Assembly (NCBI GenBank): GCA_023418095.1
Contig: JAEZDL010000075.1
Span: forward strand, 4,679-68,678
Length of the DNA: 64,000 nucleotides
DNA from: Bacteroidota bacterium
Lineage (GTDB): Bacteria; Bacteroidota; Bacteroidia; Flavobacteriales_F; PHOS-HE28
Direction: 5' to 3'
Positions 28,880-37,402 of this stretch are shown in pieces. Each line of letters begins with the position of its first letter. Within the stretch, counting starts at the first letter, position 1. The notes below the pieces were generated by a model. That model ran no database searches. It was not told the DNA's origin and saw nothing but the letters and a program-made list of their open reading frames with translations. Made by a program: the position numbers and the translations under genes.

Positions 28880-29235
28880 CGGTTCCGCGCTTCGGCGCAT
28901 TGCTGTTCCACATTGCTTCGCGATGCATCGATCGTTCTTATCCGTTGCCGTGCGATCCGGTGTTCCATCAGCGGCGCGATCCGCTCATGCAATTGTTCCG
29001 CTGATCGTGCGCGACCTTCGAAAACAAGGATGCCTGCAGGCACACAGGCGAAGGCGAGCCGCAGGTCATCACCCGAACCGATCGCCTGCACCAGTCCATC
29101 GCGCATTTCGGTGGATAGCCCTTCGATCGAATAAGTGATGGTGGTCTGTTCGCCCTGGGCGATCGCCGATCCCGCAAAAGGCAGCGCTGCCGCAATGATC
29201 ACGAGCAGCCTGAAAAGGAACGTTCTCATTTCCAT
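28876..29235 (-). CDS. Small secreted protein coupled to the giant adhesin gene
   Basis: A 119-residue protein with a clear signal peptide (FLFRLLVIIAAALPFAGSAIAQ) and a mature part of about 92 residues with two cysteines (in LAFACVPAG and EQQCAEA). I do not recognise the family. The mature part alternates strands and helices (ITYSIEGLSTEMRDGLVQAI...), compatible with a small alpha/beta domain. It is the first gene of the operon and its stop overlaps the giant protein's start by ATGA, so the two are likely made together; a periplasmic or surface partner of the adhesin is inferred from this alone. Confidence 0.75.
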   Translation of the reverse strand: MEMRTFLFRLLVIIAAALPFAGSAIAQGEQTTITYSIEGLSTEMRDGLVQAIGSGDDLRLAFACVPAGILVFEGRARSAEQLHERIAPLMEHRIARQRIRTIDASRSNVEQQCAEARNR

Positions 29236-29352
29236 GCGTTGTTCGGCATCGCCGGCATTCGCGCCGGTGCAGCCGTATGAGCAGGGCTTTATACTCGATC
29301 CGCCACGAAAGGTTATCCTTAGGGCGACCGCGTTTTTCCCGGAGCGATCGCG

Positions 29353-30099
29353 CTATTCCGCCGTACGCAGCCGTTGGCGCAACACTTCGTGAAGCATGAT
29401 ACCGGCAGCGACCGAGACGTTCAGCGATCCGATCCGGCCGGCCATCGGGATCTTCACCAGCTCATCGGCCATCCGCAGCACAGGTTCGGAGATCCCTTCA
29501 TCTTCCGATCCCATCACGATCACCAGCGGACCTTCCAGATCCACCTGATCAAGCGTCATCGTTCCTTTTTCGGTGCAGGCGATGATCCGTGCGCCGTGTT
29601 CACGCGCGCGTTTCAATCCATCGGTCAACCGGTTCACACGGCAAACAGGTTTTCGTACCAAAGCGCCCGCCGAACTTTTCACCGCATCGGGTCCCAAACG
29701 CGCAGTCCCGAATTTTGGCACCAGCAGAGCATCCGCACCGAAACACTCCGCACTGCGGGCGATCGCGCCCATGTTGCGCACATCGGTAACGCTGTCCAAT
29801 GCCACGATCAGCGGGGTTCCGCCGCGCTCGTAGACGGCCGTGATCACTTCATCAAGGTCCTGCTGTTCCACTTCGCTCAACAGCGCGATCACGCCCTGGT
29901 GTTCAGTGCGCGTAAGGCGATCGAGCTTTTCCAGCGGCACCGGCTGCCACGGGATATCGCGATCGAGCGCAAGCTGCCGTATCTCCTTCAGCCCATCGCT
30001 GCCGGCATCGCGCCGCACGAGCAAACGCTCAATGTTGCGCCCCGCGCGAAGCGCTTCTATCACCGGCCAGATGCCCGCCACCATGTCCTTGCCTGCCAT
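29353..30099 (-). CDS. rlmB: TrmH-family 23S rRNA (guanosine-2'-O-)-methyltransferase
   Basis: RlmB methylates the ribose of a conserved guanosine in 23S rRNA. The 248-residue product has an N-terminal substrate-binding domain (VAGIWPVIEALRAGRNIERLL) and the SpoU knot with LDSVTDVRNMGAIARSAECFG, LVIVMGSEDEGISEP and the closing IPMAGRIGSLNVSVAAGIMLHEVLRQR. The frame stays open to 30351 through a GC-rich repeat, but the family N-terminus begins at the ATG at 30099. CATCTTTG at 30121-30128 (minus strand) is one base from a -7 element. Assignment to RlmB rather than another TrmH paralogue is likely but not certain. Confidence 0.9.
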   Translation of the reverse strand: MAGKDMVAGIWPVIEALRAGRNIERLLVRRDAGSDGLKEIRQLALDRDIPWQPVPLEKLDRLTRTEHQGVIALLSEVEQQDLDEVITAVYERGGTPLIVALDSVTDVRNMGAIARSAECFGADALLVPKFGTARLGPDAVKSSAGALVRKPVCRVNRLTDGLKRAREHGARIIACTEKGTMTLDQVDLEGPLVIVMGSEDEGISEPVLRMADELVKIPMAGRIGSLNVSVAAGIMLHEVLRQRLRTAE

Positions 30100-30175
30100 T
30101 TTTCCGATCGTATGAAGCTTCAAAGATGGATCGTTTTTGGCCGCATCCGCCCCGAACGCGGACCGGGCTGTACGC

Positions 30176-30299
30176 TGTAGTGTCCTTGTCTCGCCGGGTG
30201 TTGCGGCGGCTGCGGGGCCCGGCTTGGGCCGGTCTCCTCGCTCGCGCAACACCAGCGGCTCGGCTGCGGCCAGCTGCCGCTCCCATCCCTTGCGGAAGA
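30176..30299 (-). repeat. GC-rich dispersed repeat, copy A
   Basis: Read on the minus strand this spacer contains GAGCGGCAGC, GCCGCAGCCGA, a GCGCGAG-GAGG block, AAGCC and CCGCAGCCGC in the same order as the + strand at 57683-57800. It separates rlmB from the GWxTD lipoprotein gene. No coding signal beyond an accidental open frame is seen. Confidence 0.55.
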
Positions 30300-31574
30300 T
30301 CAGTTCTGGTACACCCGGCCGTTGCGCCAGCTTTCCACGTTGCGGTACCATGCGCCCTTCAGCATCGGGTCGCGGTTCAGCACCATGTCATTGTCAGTGA
30401 AAGGCCCGTCCCGTTTCACAAAATTGAAGGTGAGGCTCATCAGGTTGTTCTCTTCACCGTAGATCCACGTCTCGTTCAGATCGGTTTTATAGATCGAGCT
30501 CGGTGTGCCGAATATGATGTGCACAAGTCCCCGATCGGTTCGCCAGCCCTCCACATGTGAAGTGAAATGCCGGTTCGCGTTCTCAACGCGCGAGTAATAG
30601 ATCCTGATCGCTTCACGTGCGCGATCGCGATCGCCCGCCGCATCGATCCAGAATTTCTCGATCGCCTGCCGCACATTAGAGGCCTTCGAGATCTTGTCGA
30701 ATTCCTGGATCGACGTGATGTAGCGCAGCGGCTTCAACATGTCGGTGCTTTCGCCGATGTACGGGTACGCTTCGGAGAGAACGAAAAGCGAGTAACCGAC
30801 TTTGGCGGCGGTATCGGTGCGCAAATGATAGACCCCCGGCGAAGTAAGCTCCAGCATCGCTGTGCCATCTTCGGCCACTTCGATCGAGAAAAGGCTGTCG
30901 GCTTCGATCGACGGTTTTGAGGAAGTCGACGCGGTGAACACTGGTGATGGCAACGATGCATCCACCGGATGATGTGATCCGATCAACGTGCGGCCCGCGA
31001 GGATCTCGCACTTGATCTTCACTTGCTGGCCGCTCCGCATGTGATCGTCGAACAGGGGTAATCCCGTCCCCGGATCCATCGGAAGAAAATACTGGCGCGT
31101 TCCCTGTGGATCACGCTCAACGCGCAAAAAGACAGATGTCTGCGTTTCTCGATTGACATCTCGCGCGGTCACTTTCACCACGAACGATCGGCCATCGTTA
31201 CGGCGCATTTCCATGCTCCCGATCAATTCCTTGTCCTCGTTGGTATCGGTGCTTTTGTCCTGCAACAAAGTGCTCGCGCTGTCCAGCAAGGTTTTCGAGC
31301 CCCAATCGGAATAGCTTTCATACGTGATCTTCACCACCGATCGGAAAGGACCGCCGGTTCCATCGCTCTTGTAGAGCAGATCGCGCGTGCGCAGCTTGTA
31401 GTAGATCGCCGAATGATCGGCGGAGGTGTTGTGCACACGTGCCTGCAGATCGATCGATCCGCCGCCTTTGCCATAGATGTACGCGAAATTGTCGCGTTTG
31501 CTGGTGGTGGCGGTGCCCGCACAACCTGCAGCGACAAGAAGGATCACCAACAAGGACCAGCTGTTCCGGAACAT
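30300..31574 (-). CDS. GWxTD domain lipoprotein
   Basis: The product (424 residues from ATG 31574) opens with a lipoprotein signal (SLLVILLVAAGC). The C-terminal 150 residues form a GWxTD domain: IEKFWIDAAGDRDRAREAIRIYY, HVEGWRTDRGLVHIIFGTP and the ETWIYGE segment. Such proteins are common in Bacteroidota and related phyla; their role is unknown, though they are thought to act in the envelope. A start at 31607 is also possible. TATCTTCG at 31631-31638 (minus strand) is one base off the -7 consensus and argues against a start further upstream at 31631. Confidence 0.88.
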   Translation of the reverse strand: MFRNSWSLLVILLVAAGCAGTATTSKRDNFAYIYGKGGGSIDLQARVHNTSADHSAIYYKLRTRDLLYKSDGTGGPFRSVVKITYESYSDWGSKTLLDSASTLLQDKSTDTNEDKELIGSMEMRRNDGRSFVVKVTARDVNRETQTSVFLRVERDPQGTRQYFLPMDPGTGLPLFDDHMRSGQQVKIKCEILAGRTLIGSHHPVDASLPSPVFTASTSSKPSIEADSLFSIEVAEDGTAMLELTSPGVYHLRTDTAAKVGYSLFVLSEAYPYIGESTDMLKPLRYITSIQEFDKISKASNVRQAIEKFWIDAAGDRDRAREAIRIYYSRVENANRHFTSHVEGWRTDRGLVHIIFGTPSSIYKTDLNETWIYGEENNLMSLTFNFVKRDGPFTDNDMVLNRDPMLKGAWYRNVESWRNGRVYQN

Positions 31575-31656
31575 GATCCAATAACGTGAAAGCGTTGGAA
31601 TTCGCATCGGTGTGATGCTTTTCAGCTTCACGAAGATACGGTGGCCGATCGGCCGA

Positions 31657-32277
31657 TCAATTGTCCAGGATCACCACCGGCGTGCCGATATGCACCAGAT
31701 CGAAAAGTTCGATCACATCGGCGTTGCGCATGCGGATGCAACCGCGTGAAGAAGGCCGGCCTATCGAAGCTTCGTTCGCCGTGCCGTGGATGTAGATGAA
31801 GCGCTTGTGACTATCGTGATCGCCGCCGCGGTTGTGGCCTGGTTCGGCGCCATCGAGACGAAGGATGCGCGATGTGATCACGTCAAGGTCCTCACCGTTC
31901 AGGTCTGCGATCTGGCCAGTGAATCTCCGATCCTTGAAGATGCCGTTCACAGGTACGCCGGCGCCGTATTTCTCGCTGATCCGGTGCATTCCCGTGGGCG
32001 TTCTGTAACTGTCCTTTTCACTTCCAAGGCCGTTCTTCGCCGTGGCTATCGGATATTCTTTCACAAGGATCCCGTGCTGCACATGGAACATGCTTTGGCG
32101 ATGCACCGAAACGTAAAGCAGATCGCCGCTGATGTACGTGGAAGGATAGCGGATCTCCAGGTATTCCATGAGCAATTCCACGATGCCTTGCTTTGGAATG
32201 TGGCGCGTGAGCGTGGTATCGCTGCCCGCGAACGCGAGTGACGTGGAGAGAGAAAGAATGATCGCGAAAAGGCGCAT
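31657..32277 (-). CDS. L,D-transpeptidase (YkuD family)
   Basis: L,D-transpeptidases form 3-3 crosslinks in peptidoglycan or attach proteins to it. The 206-residue protein has a signal peptide (cut near LAFA), a catalytic domain starting around residue 52 (LLYVSVHRQSMFHVQ), and the active-site motif with His164 (IHGTANEASIG) and Cys180 in SSRGCIRM. The catalytic Cys, His and Arg are present. It stands alone between the GWxTD gene and a repeat-bearing spacer. Confidence 0.92.
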   Translation of the reverse strand: MRLFAIILSLSTSLAFAGSDTTLTRHIPKQGIVELLMEYLEIRYPSTYISGDLLYVSVHRQSMFHVQHGILVKEYPIATAKNGLGSEKDSYRTPTGMHRISEKYGAGVPVNGIFKDRRFTGQIADLNGEDLDVITSRILRLDGAEPGHNRGGDHDSHKRFIYIHGTANEASIGRPSSRGCIRMRNADVIELFDLVHIGTPVVILDN

Positions 32278-32513
32278 CCGGGCTCAAATGTGACCGGGGT
32301 TTGTACGCGCCGATCGGAGCGATCGTTTCGTTTGCTGACAAATTGCGGTGGATCGGAGGGCCCGCGTGAGGGATAGAAGTGGAAAGCCCGGACCTCACCC
32401 CCATGCCCCTCTCCGGAGGAGAGGGGTGCGAAGCGGAAAAGAAGTATCTGGGAGGACTTGGAACGGATAGCCCGACCCTGCTTGCTTTTGAAGCAGGGGC
32501 ACGCCCAAAAAAT
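32278..32513. repeat. Spacer with repeat motifs and hairpin
   Basis: This 236-base spacer holds CCTCACCCCCATGCCCCTCT with CCGG following (32393-32417) and an inverted GGAGAGGGG, a motif shared with the spacer after eno, and at its right end the hairpin element 32474-32510. No gene is seen. Confidence 0.55.
32474..32510 (-). repeat. Hairpin repeat element, copy 1, after the barrel gene
   Basis: Conserved flanks CGACCCT and AGGGGCACGCCCAAAA enclose a stem: CCCTGCTT (32476-32483) with AAGCAGGG (32491-32498), loop GCTTTTG. Read on the minus strand, TTTTTTGGGCGTGCCCC starts one base after the stop of the BamA-like gene, so it may serve as that gene's terminator. A second copy with a different stem is at 57816-57862. 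Confidence 0.65.
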
Positions 32514-34223
32514 TCAGAACAAACTGATGAACCCGAAGTGGATCTTGCCCGATCGCAGCTCGATGGGGTTGCTGAATTGGCGGCCGAGTGCGTAAGTGAG
32601 GCTGAAAAGGCCCGCTTTTGTTTCGAAGGTGACGCCTGCGCCGAAACCGATCGGTGTGTCGGAGGAAAGTTCGTCTTGCGTGACATCCTCCCAATAGGCT
32701 TGATCGGCGAAGATGAAGAAGTTGGAATTCTCCTCGAAAACGAAACGGTATTCCAGCGTCCCGATCGCGTAGGCGGAAGCGAAGATCGATGCTTCATCGG
32801 CGCCGCGCAGCGTGCGTAGACCGCCGATCCGGTAGAGTTCATTGTTGTACAGATCCTCGTTCACCATCCAACCGCCCTGGCCGGCGATGCGGATCGTACT
32901 TCGACGCCCGAACGGTATGTGCGCGATCGCCTGGCTGTTGATCTCGTATTGCACGGAGCGCACATCGGGCGCGGGTTCCAGTTGATCGAAGACCGCCGTT
33001 GTTGTGCGCTTTCGCCCGGCCGATCCTTCGATCTGGAGCGAATGGCCGCTGCGCGGATTGAAACGGTAATCGAAGCGCTCGCGCGCGAGCCCGAGACCGT
33101 AGCTGATCAGTTTCACATCGGCGAGGCCGGGTTGCGCGAACGTGTTCGAGCCAAGCCGATCGCTGCTTTTGCTGTTGATGAAGAGGCTGAGCTTGTCGCC
33201 CTGCGCGAGGATATATTCCAGCGCGCCGCGCGAATTCACTTCCAGGAAGGTGGTGTCGCGCTTGAACAATTTCAAGCTTAGATCGGTGCCGAACGGTGTG
33301 TTGAACGCGAACGGAAGATTGAACCGCAGGCGCAGATCCTGTGTCTGGTCCTGGAGTTTCCGCCAGTTGATCTCGATCGCTTCCCCGCGCTTGAGCGCAT
33401 TGCGCAACCGAAGGTCCAGATCGCCGGTGAAGGTGATCTTGTTCGTGATGGGATCGGGTTGAAGTCCGAGAATTCCATTGATGGAACTGGCTTTCTTCTG
33501 ATCGAGGAAAAGGAACAGTTTCGTTCGCTCCGGCGTGAATTGTACGTAAGGCCTTTGCCGTTGCGTAACGAACGGAAGTTCGCGGATCCTTCTCTCCACG
33601 CGCTGGATCAGTTCCTCGTTGTAGATATCGCCGGGGCGGATGCCGATGTAGGAATGCAGGTAGCGCATGTTCGTGCGCGCGGTGCCGCGGACCAATACCG
33701 AATCGAAACGGATCAACTGTCCTCGATCGAGGTTGAGGTTCGCCGAAAGTCCATCTTGCTGGTGAACAATGCTGTCGAGCCAGACGCGCGCGAACGGATA
33801 ACCGCTGTTCTCGCTTTCGATCAGGAGGCCTTCGATCAGCCGTGATGTCTGTCGGGGCGAGATCGGCCGATCGGTGTAGAGCTTTTCGCGGAAACGCGCA
33901 GCACTGGCGATCTCGATCGGGATATTTTTTCCTGAAAGCTGCGCCCATTTGTATTGCTCGCCCACGTGCAACTGGCAGGTGGTCGAATTCCCTTCGGTGA
34001 TGCAGGTATCGATCGAAGCTTCGAGGTAGCCGTGCTGGTAGAGAAAGGTGATCTGATCGGCGGCGGCGCCAGCGACAAGCTCAGGAGCTGCAACATCGAT
34101 CGGACGGATCCATTTCGCGGGCAGATCGCCATCCTGCGTGAACTTCACCTGATGCCGTTGACCGAATGCATTTCCGACCAGGAAGATCGCAAGCAGCAAC
34201 AGGAGCGATCGGCAGAGGATCAT
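32514..34223 (-). CDS. BamA/TamA-family outer membrane protein
   Basis: The 569-residue product (from ATG 34223) has a signal peptide ([15 protein letters not shown]), POTRA-like segments in the first 230 residues (for example [35 protein letters not shown]), and a C-terminal 16-strand-type barrel ending in an aromatic Phe (FGFISLF). Such proteins insert or export outer-membrane proteins. The domain set is shorter than true BamA, closer to TamA-like or ShlB-like members. It starts in an ATGA overlap with the ung stop, so the two are co-translated. Confidence 0.88.
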   Translation of the reverse strand: MILCRSLLLLLAIFLVGNAFGQRHQVKFTQDGDLPAKWIRPIDVAAPELVAGAAADQITFLYQHGYLEASIDTCITEGNSTTCQLHVGEQYKWAQLSGKNIPIEIASAARFREKLYTDRPISPRQTSRLIEGLLIESENSGYPFARVWLDSIVHQQDGLSANLNLDRGQLIRFDSVLVRGTARTNMRYLHSYIGIRPGDIYNEELIQRVERRIRELPFVTQRQRPYVQFTPERTKLFLFLDQKKASSINGILGLQPDPITNKITFTGDLDLRLRNALKRGEAIEINWRKLQDQTQDLRLRFNLPFAFNTPFGTDLSLKLFKRDTTFLEVNSRGALEYILAQGDKLSLFINSKSSDRLGSNTFAQPGLADVKLISYGLGLARERFDYRFNPRSGHSLQIEGSAGRKRTTTAVFDQLEPAPDVRSVQYEINSQAIAHIPFGRRSTIRIAGQGGWMVNEDLYNNELYRIGGLRTLRGADEASIFASAYAIGTLEYRFVFEENSNFFIFADQAYWEDVTQDELSSDTPIGFGAGVTFETKAGLFSLTYALGRQFSNPIELRSGKIHFGFISLF

Positions 34224-34915
34224 GGGAGCGACCAATCGATCGGAGGTTCGCCCTGCTCTTCCAAGATCCTGTTCACCATGGAAAAATGCCCGCAGCCGAT
34301 GAAACCGCGGTGAGCGCTCAAAGGCGAAGGATGCGGCGCTTTCAGGATATGATGACGGTCTCTGTCAATCAGCTTTTCCTTTTTCTCCGCGAAAGCGCCC
34401 CAGAGAAGAAATATGATCCCCGGCCTTCCATGGCTTGAAAGCTCCTCGATCACCGCATCGGTGAATTTTTCCCAGCCGATCTTCTGGTGCGATCCCGCCT
34501 TTCCGGCGGCCACCGTAAGTGAGGTGTTCAATAGAAGAACGCCCTGTTCAGCCCATCGCGAAAGATCACCTGATAACGGCATTTCGATCCCGAGATCGCG
34601 CGTTTGTTCCCTGAAGATATTCCGCAGGGAAGGAGGGAAGCGCTGGCCGGCCGTGACAGAGAAGGAAAGTCCATGGGCCTGGGCCGGGCCGTGGTAGGGA
34701 TCCTGTCCGAGGATCACCACGCGCACTCGATCGAAAGGCGTGAGTAGAAATGCGCGGAAAATATCATCCCAAGGTGGGTATACGTTTCCGCGCCGGTATT
34801 CGGTTCCGATCCGGCCGATAAGATCGATGAATTCCTGCTGATCCAGCACGTTAGCCAACTGTTCGGCCCACGCATTCCCAATATTCGGAATAGGATCTGC
34901 GTTGGCGTGTGACAT
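34220..34915 (-). CDS. ung: Uracil-DNA glycosylase, family 1
   Basis: Ung removes uracil from DNA to start base excision repair. From ATG 34915 the protein has 231 residues, the normal size, with the catalytic motif GQDPYHG (Asp72), the LLLNTSLTV strand, and the DNA-intercalating [11 protein letters not shown] loop with His195. The frame is open further to 35026, but the added residues do not match the family. It overlaps the barrel gene downstream by ATGA, an odd pairing of DNA repair and outer membrane. Confidence 0.97.
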   Translation of the reverse strand: MSHANADPIPNIGNAWAEQLANVLDQQEFIDLIGRIGTEYRRGNVYPPWDDIFRAFLLTPFDRVRVVILGQDPYHGPAQAHGLSFSVTAGQRFPPSLRNIFREQTRDLGIEMPLSGDLSRWAEQGVLLLNTSLTVAAGKAGSHQKIGWEKFTDAVIEELSSHGRPGIIFLLWGAFAEKKEKLIDRDRHHILKAPHPSPLSAHRGFIGCGHFSMVNRILEEQGEPPIDWSLP

Positions 34916-34992
34916 GGAAGTTCCCAAGTAAAGCATTGAAGTTGGATCAACAGCATGTTGAAACATTTTCGTGCGTTGAACGTTCAGACGGC

Positions 34993-35000
34993 TAACTTTG
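34993..35000 (+). promoter_or_regulatory. Bacteroidota -7 element for the small lipoprotein
   Basis: TAACTTTG matches TAnnTTTG and lies 55 bases before the ATG at 35056. A TTG at 34976-34978 is present, though only 14 bases upstream. Confidence 0.5.
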
Positions 35001-35055
35001 GGCATCGACCTAACGTGTAAAAGCACCTGTTGAAGGGATCACAAACGAACAAACG

Positions 35056-35184
35056 ATGAAAAAGGCGCTTATCGTACTGGCCACAGTGGTGTTCTCGAGT
35101 ATCATGTTCACATCATGCAGCTCGACACATTCCTGTCCTGCCTATGGCAAGGTGCACCAAGTACCCGTGGAGAAGCAGGTCTGA
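35056..35184 (+). CDS. Tiny lipoprotein, 42 residues
   Basis: An ATG frame of 43 codons including the stop encodes MKKALIVLATVVF followed by SSIMFTSC, a textbook lipoprotein signal with the lipidated Cys at residue 21. The mature peptide of about 22 residues has one more Cys (HSCPAYG) and ends in KQV. It has its own -7 element upstream and a hairpin downstream, so it is a genuine monocistronic gene. Function unknown; similar tiny lipoproteins are common in Bacteroidota. Confidence 0.8.
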   Translation: MKKALIVLATVVFSSIMFTSCSSTHSCPAYGKVHQVPVEKQV

Positions 35185-35213
35185 TCGCTTTCCACTTCCA
35201 TCCAAGTCCATCC

Positions 35214-35236
35214 AAGCCCGGTGAATAGCCGGGCTT
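35214..35236. terminator. Bidirectional hairpin between the tiny lipoprotein and osmC
   Basis: AAGCCCGG (35214-35221) and CCGGGCTT (35229-35236) form a perfect 8-bp stem with a TGAATAG loop, between two convergent genes. No T-tract follows, but placement suits termination from both sides. Confidence 0.6.
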
Positions 35237-35257
35237 CACTGTTCGTAGCCGTACCGC

Positions 35258-35665
35258 TTAGTTGAACTCGATCCGCAGATCGATCACCAGATCCGCGTGC
35301 AGGCTTACCGCCACAGGGCAGGTGCGAGCAGTGCGCTCGATGATCAATTTTTCCTTCTCTCCCAGATCGCTTCCTTTCACGTTCAAATGGATCTCCACCC
35401 TTTGCACGCGCCGTGGATCGGAGGCCATGTGCTTTATCACACGCGCTTCCATGGCATCGATCCCGATCCCTTTGCCATCAGCCATAATCCCGATCGTGGT
35501 GATCATGCAGGTTGCGAGAGAAGTGGCGAGCAGATCCGTGGGTGAAAAGGCCGACCCCTTTCCCTTGTTGTCCACCGGTGCATCGGTAACGATATGCTGG
35601 CCGCTCCGTACATGCTTCGCATCGGTACGCAATTCGCCCGAATAAGTGATCAAGGCAGTATCCAT
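35258..35665 (-). CDS. OsmC/Ohr family protein
   Basis: OsmC-type proteins reduce organic hydroperoxides with a cysteine pair. The 135-residue protein has Cys53 in SLATCMITTIGI and Cys116 in RTCPVAVSL, the family's catalytic pair, with the usual length and no signal peptide. It is divergently transcribed from the outer-membrane protein gene at 35733. Confidence 0.93.
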   Translation of the reverse strand: MDTALITYSGELRTDAKHVRSGQHIVTDAPVDNKGKGSAFSPTDLLATSLATCMITTIGIMADGKGIGIDAMEARVIKHMASDPRRVQRVEIHLNVKGSDLGEKEKLIIERTARTCPVAVSLHADLVIDLRIEFN

Positions 35666-35706
35666 GGCCGAAAAGTACCAATTGCCCGCAGCCCGCGTTG
35701 GGGTAT

Positions 35707-35714
35707 TAACTTTG
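35707..35714 (+). promoter_or_regulatory. Bacteroidota promoter for the 35733-lipA unit
   Basis: TAACTTTG at 35707-35714 matches TAnnTTTG; a TTG at 35682-35684 lies 22 bases upstream, within the usual -33/-7 spacing. The ATG at 35733 is 18 bases downstream. Confidence 0.6.
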
Positions 35715-35732
35715 TTATCTCAAGGATCGCGC

Positions 35733-36485
35733 ATGCGGGCGGCATTTCTCGTTGTCATTCTCATATTTCCTTTTGTGGCCGCCCAGGCCCAGGAGACGAT
35801 CTATGAGGAAACGCGTGTTCCGTACAAACGTGAATTGCTTGGTGGTCTAACACTTCATGGCGATGGTTGGGGGCTGAACTTCTTCCACGGGAAACACAGC
35901 ACCGCCCGCCACCGGCGCATGATCGGGATCGAGATCGTGAGCATGAAGCATCCCAAGGAGATCAAGAGCTTCAACCCGTATTACGAGGATTCACGCGGGT
36001 ACTTCTACGGAAAGCTGAATTCATTCATGATCCTCCGGCCAACTTATGGCCGCAAGGTGCAGATCACAGACAAGATCCGCCGAAGTGGCGTCGAGGTGAA
36101 CTACGTGTGGGGGATCGGTCCATCGATCGGTTTGGCGAAGCCGGTATATCTGCAGATAAGCCGCTCCGATCAGCTGGTCTCGGAACCGATCACAACGGAA
36201 CGATACGATCCCGATATGCACGATGTGCACAACATCTACGGGCGTGCGAATTATTTCCGGGGGTTCGGTGAGATCAAAGTGCATCCCGGAGTTTTCGGCC
36301 GATTCGGTTTCAACTTCGAACATTCGGGGCAGGTGGCCGGAATAAAGGCGATCGAAGTGGGTGTTTCCATGGATGCCTATCCGACGCGCATTCCGATCAT
36401 GGCCGAATTCGAGAACATCACCAACAAGCAATTCTTCCTTGCCTTCTACCTTTCGGTGCAATTCGGCAAGAAATTCATTTCATGA
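35733..36485 (+). CDS. Predicted outer-membrane beta-barrel protein
   Basis: The 250-residue product has a signal peptide ([15 protein letters not shown]) and a mature part of alternating beta strands with aromatic residues ([31 protein letters not shown]), as in small outer-membrane barrels. I do not recognise a named family. The ATG at 35733, after the -7 element, is the start; the frame also extends to 35646 without a signal. Its stop overlaps the lipA start by ATGA, so an unrelated metabolic gene depends on its promoter. Confidence 0.8.
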   Translation: MRAAFLVVILIFPFVAAQAQETIYEETRVPYKRELLGGLTLHGDGWGLNFFHGKHSTARHRRMIGIEIVSMKHPKEIKSFNPYYEDSRGYFYGKLNSFMILRPTYGRKVQITDKIRRSGVEVNYVWGIGPSIGLAKPVYLQISRSDQLVSEPITTERYDPDMHDVHNIYGRANYFRGFGEIKVHPGVFGRFGFNFEHSGQVAGIKAIEVGVSMDAYPTRIPIMAEFENITNKQFFLAFYLSVQFGKKFIS

Positions 36486-37357
36486 GCGAGATCGCCACGG
36501 CTGAAGAGAAGGAGAAAGTACAGCGTCGTCCGGAGTGGTTGCGGGTCAAACTTCCCACCGGCGAGAATTACCGCAAGGTTCGCCAGATCGTGAGCGAGCA
36601 CAAGCTCCATACGATCTGCCAGAGCGGCAACTGCCCGAACATGGGTGAATGCTGGGGCGCGGGAACAGCCACCTTCATGATCCTCGGTAATATCTGCACC
36701 CGTTCCTGCGGATTCTGTTCCGTTGCCACCGGAAGGCCTGAAGCGGTGGATCCATTCGAGCCAGCGCGGGTTGCGCGAAGTGTTGAATTGATGGGCGTGA
36801 AGCATTGTGTGATCACCAGCGTAGATCGCGATGATCTGAAGGACGGCGGCAGCGAGATCTGGGTGCGCACGATCCGATCGATCCGCCGCCGCACACCGGC
36901 GACGACCATGGAAACCCTGATCCCCGATTTCCAGGGAAAATGGGAGAACCTTGCGGCCGTTCTTGAAGCAGCGCCGGACATCCTTTCGCATAACCTGGAA
37001 ACGGTGCGGCGTCTTACAAAACAAGTGCGGATCCAGGCGAAGTACGATCGTAGTCTGGAGGTATTGATGCGCAGCAAGCGCGCAGATTTGCGTACCAAGA
37101 GCGGCATCATGCTCGGGTTGGGTGAGACCGATCAGGAAGTAGAGGAAAGCATGGATGATCTGCGCAGCGTTGGCGTTGATATCCTCACGCTGGGCCAGTA
37201 CCTGCAACCGACCAAGGCGCATCTGCCGGTCGCGGAATTCGTGCATCCCGATCGGTTCAAGCGTTTCAAGGCGATCGGAATGGAGAAGGGTTTCCGATAT
37301 GTTGAAAGCGGTCCGCTTGTGCGTAGCAGTTACCACGCGGAGAAGCATTTGTTCTGA
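36482..37357 (+). CDS. lipA: Lipoyl synthase
   Basis: LipA is a radical SAM enzyme that inserts two sulfurs into octanoyl groups on E2 and GcvH proteins. The 291-residue protein has both clusters: Cys46, Cys51 and Cys57 ([12 protein letters not shown]) for the auxiliary 4Fe-4S cluster, and Cys72, Cys76, Cys79 (CTRSCGFC) for the radical SAM cluster; the C-terminal RSSYHAEK carries the serine ligand. Length is normal. lipB is not in this window. Confidence 0.98.
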   Translation: MSEIATAEEKEKVQRRPEWLRVKLPTGENYRKVRQIVSEHKLHTICQSGNCPNMGECWGAGTATFMILGNICTRSCGFCSVATGRPEAVDPFEPARVARSVELMGVKHCVITSVDRDDLKDGGSEIWVRTIRSIRRRTPATTMETLIPDFQGKWENLAAVLEAAPDILSHNLETVRRLTKQVRIQAKYDRSLEVLMRSKRADLRTKSGIMLGLGETDQEVEESMDDLRSVGVDILTLGQYLQPTKAHLPVAEFVHPDRFKRFKAIGMEKGFRYVESGPLVRSSYHAEKHLF

Positions 37358-37402
37358 GGAAAAGCACCGCAAAGGCGTGGAGGACGCGAAAGTATTGATC
37401 CA

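Noticed and set aside
30100..30351. 84-residue N-terminal extension of the TrmH-family protein
   Set aside because: It is translated repeat DNA (copy A), and the family N-terminus begins at the ATG at 30099.
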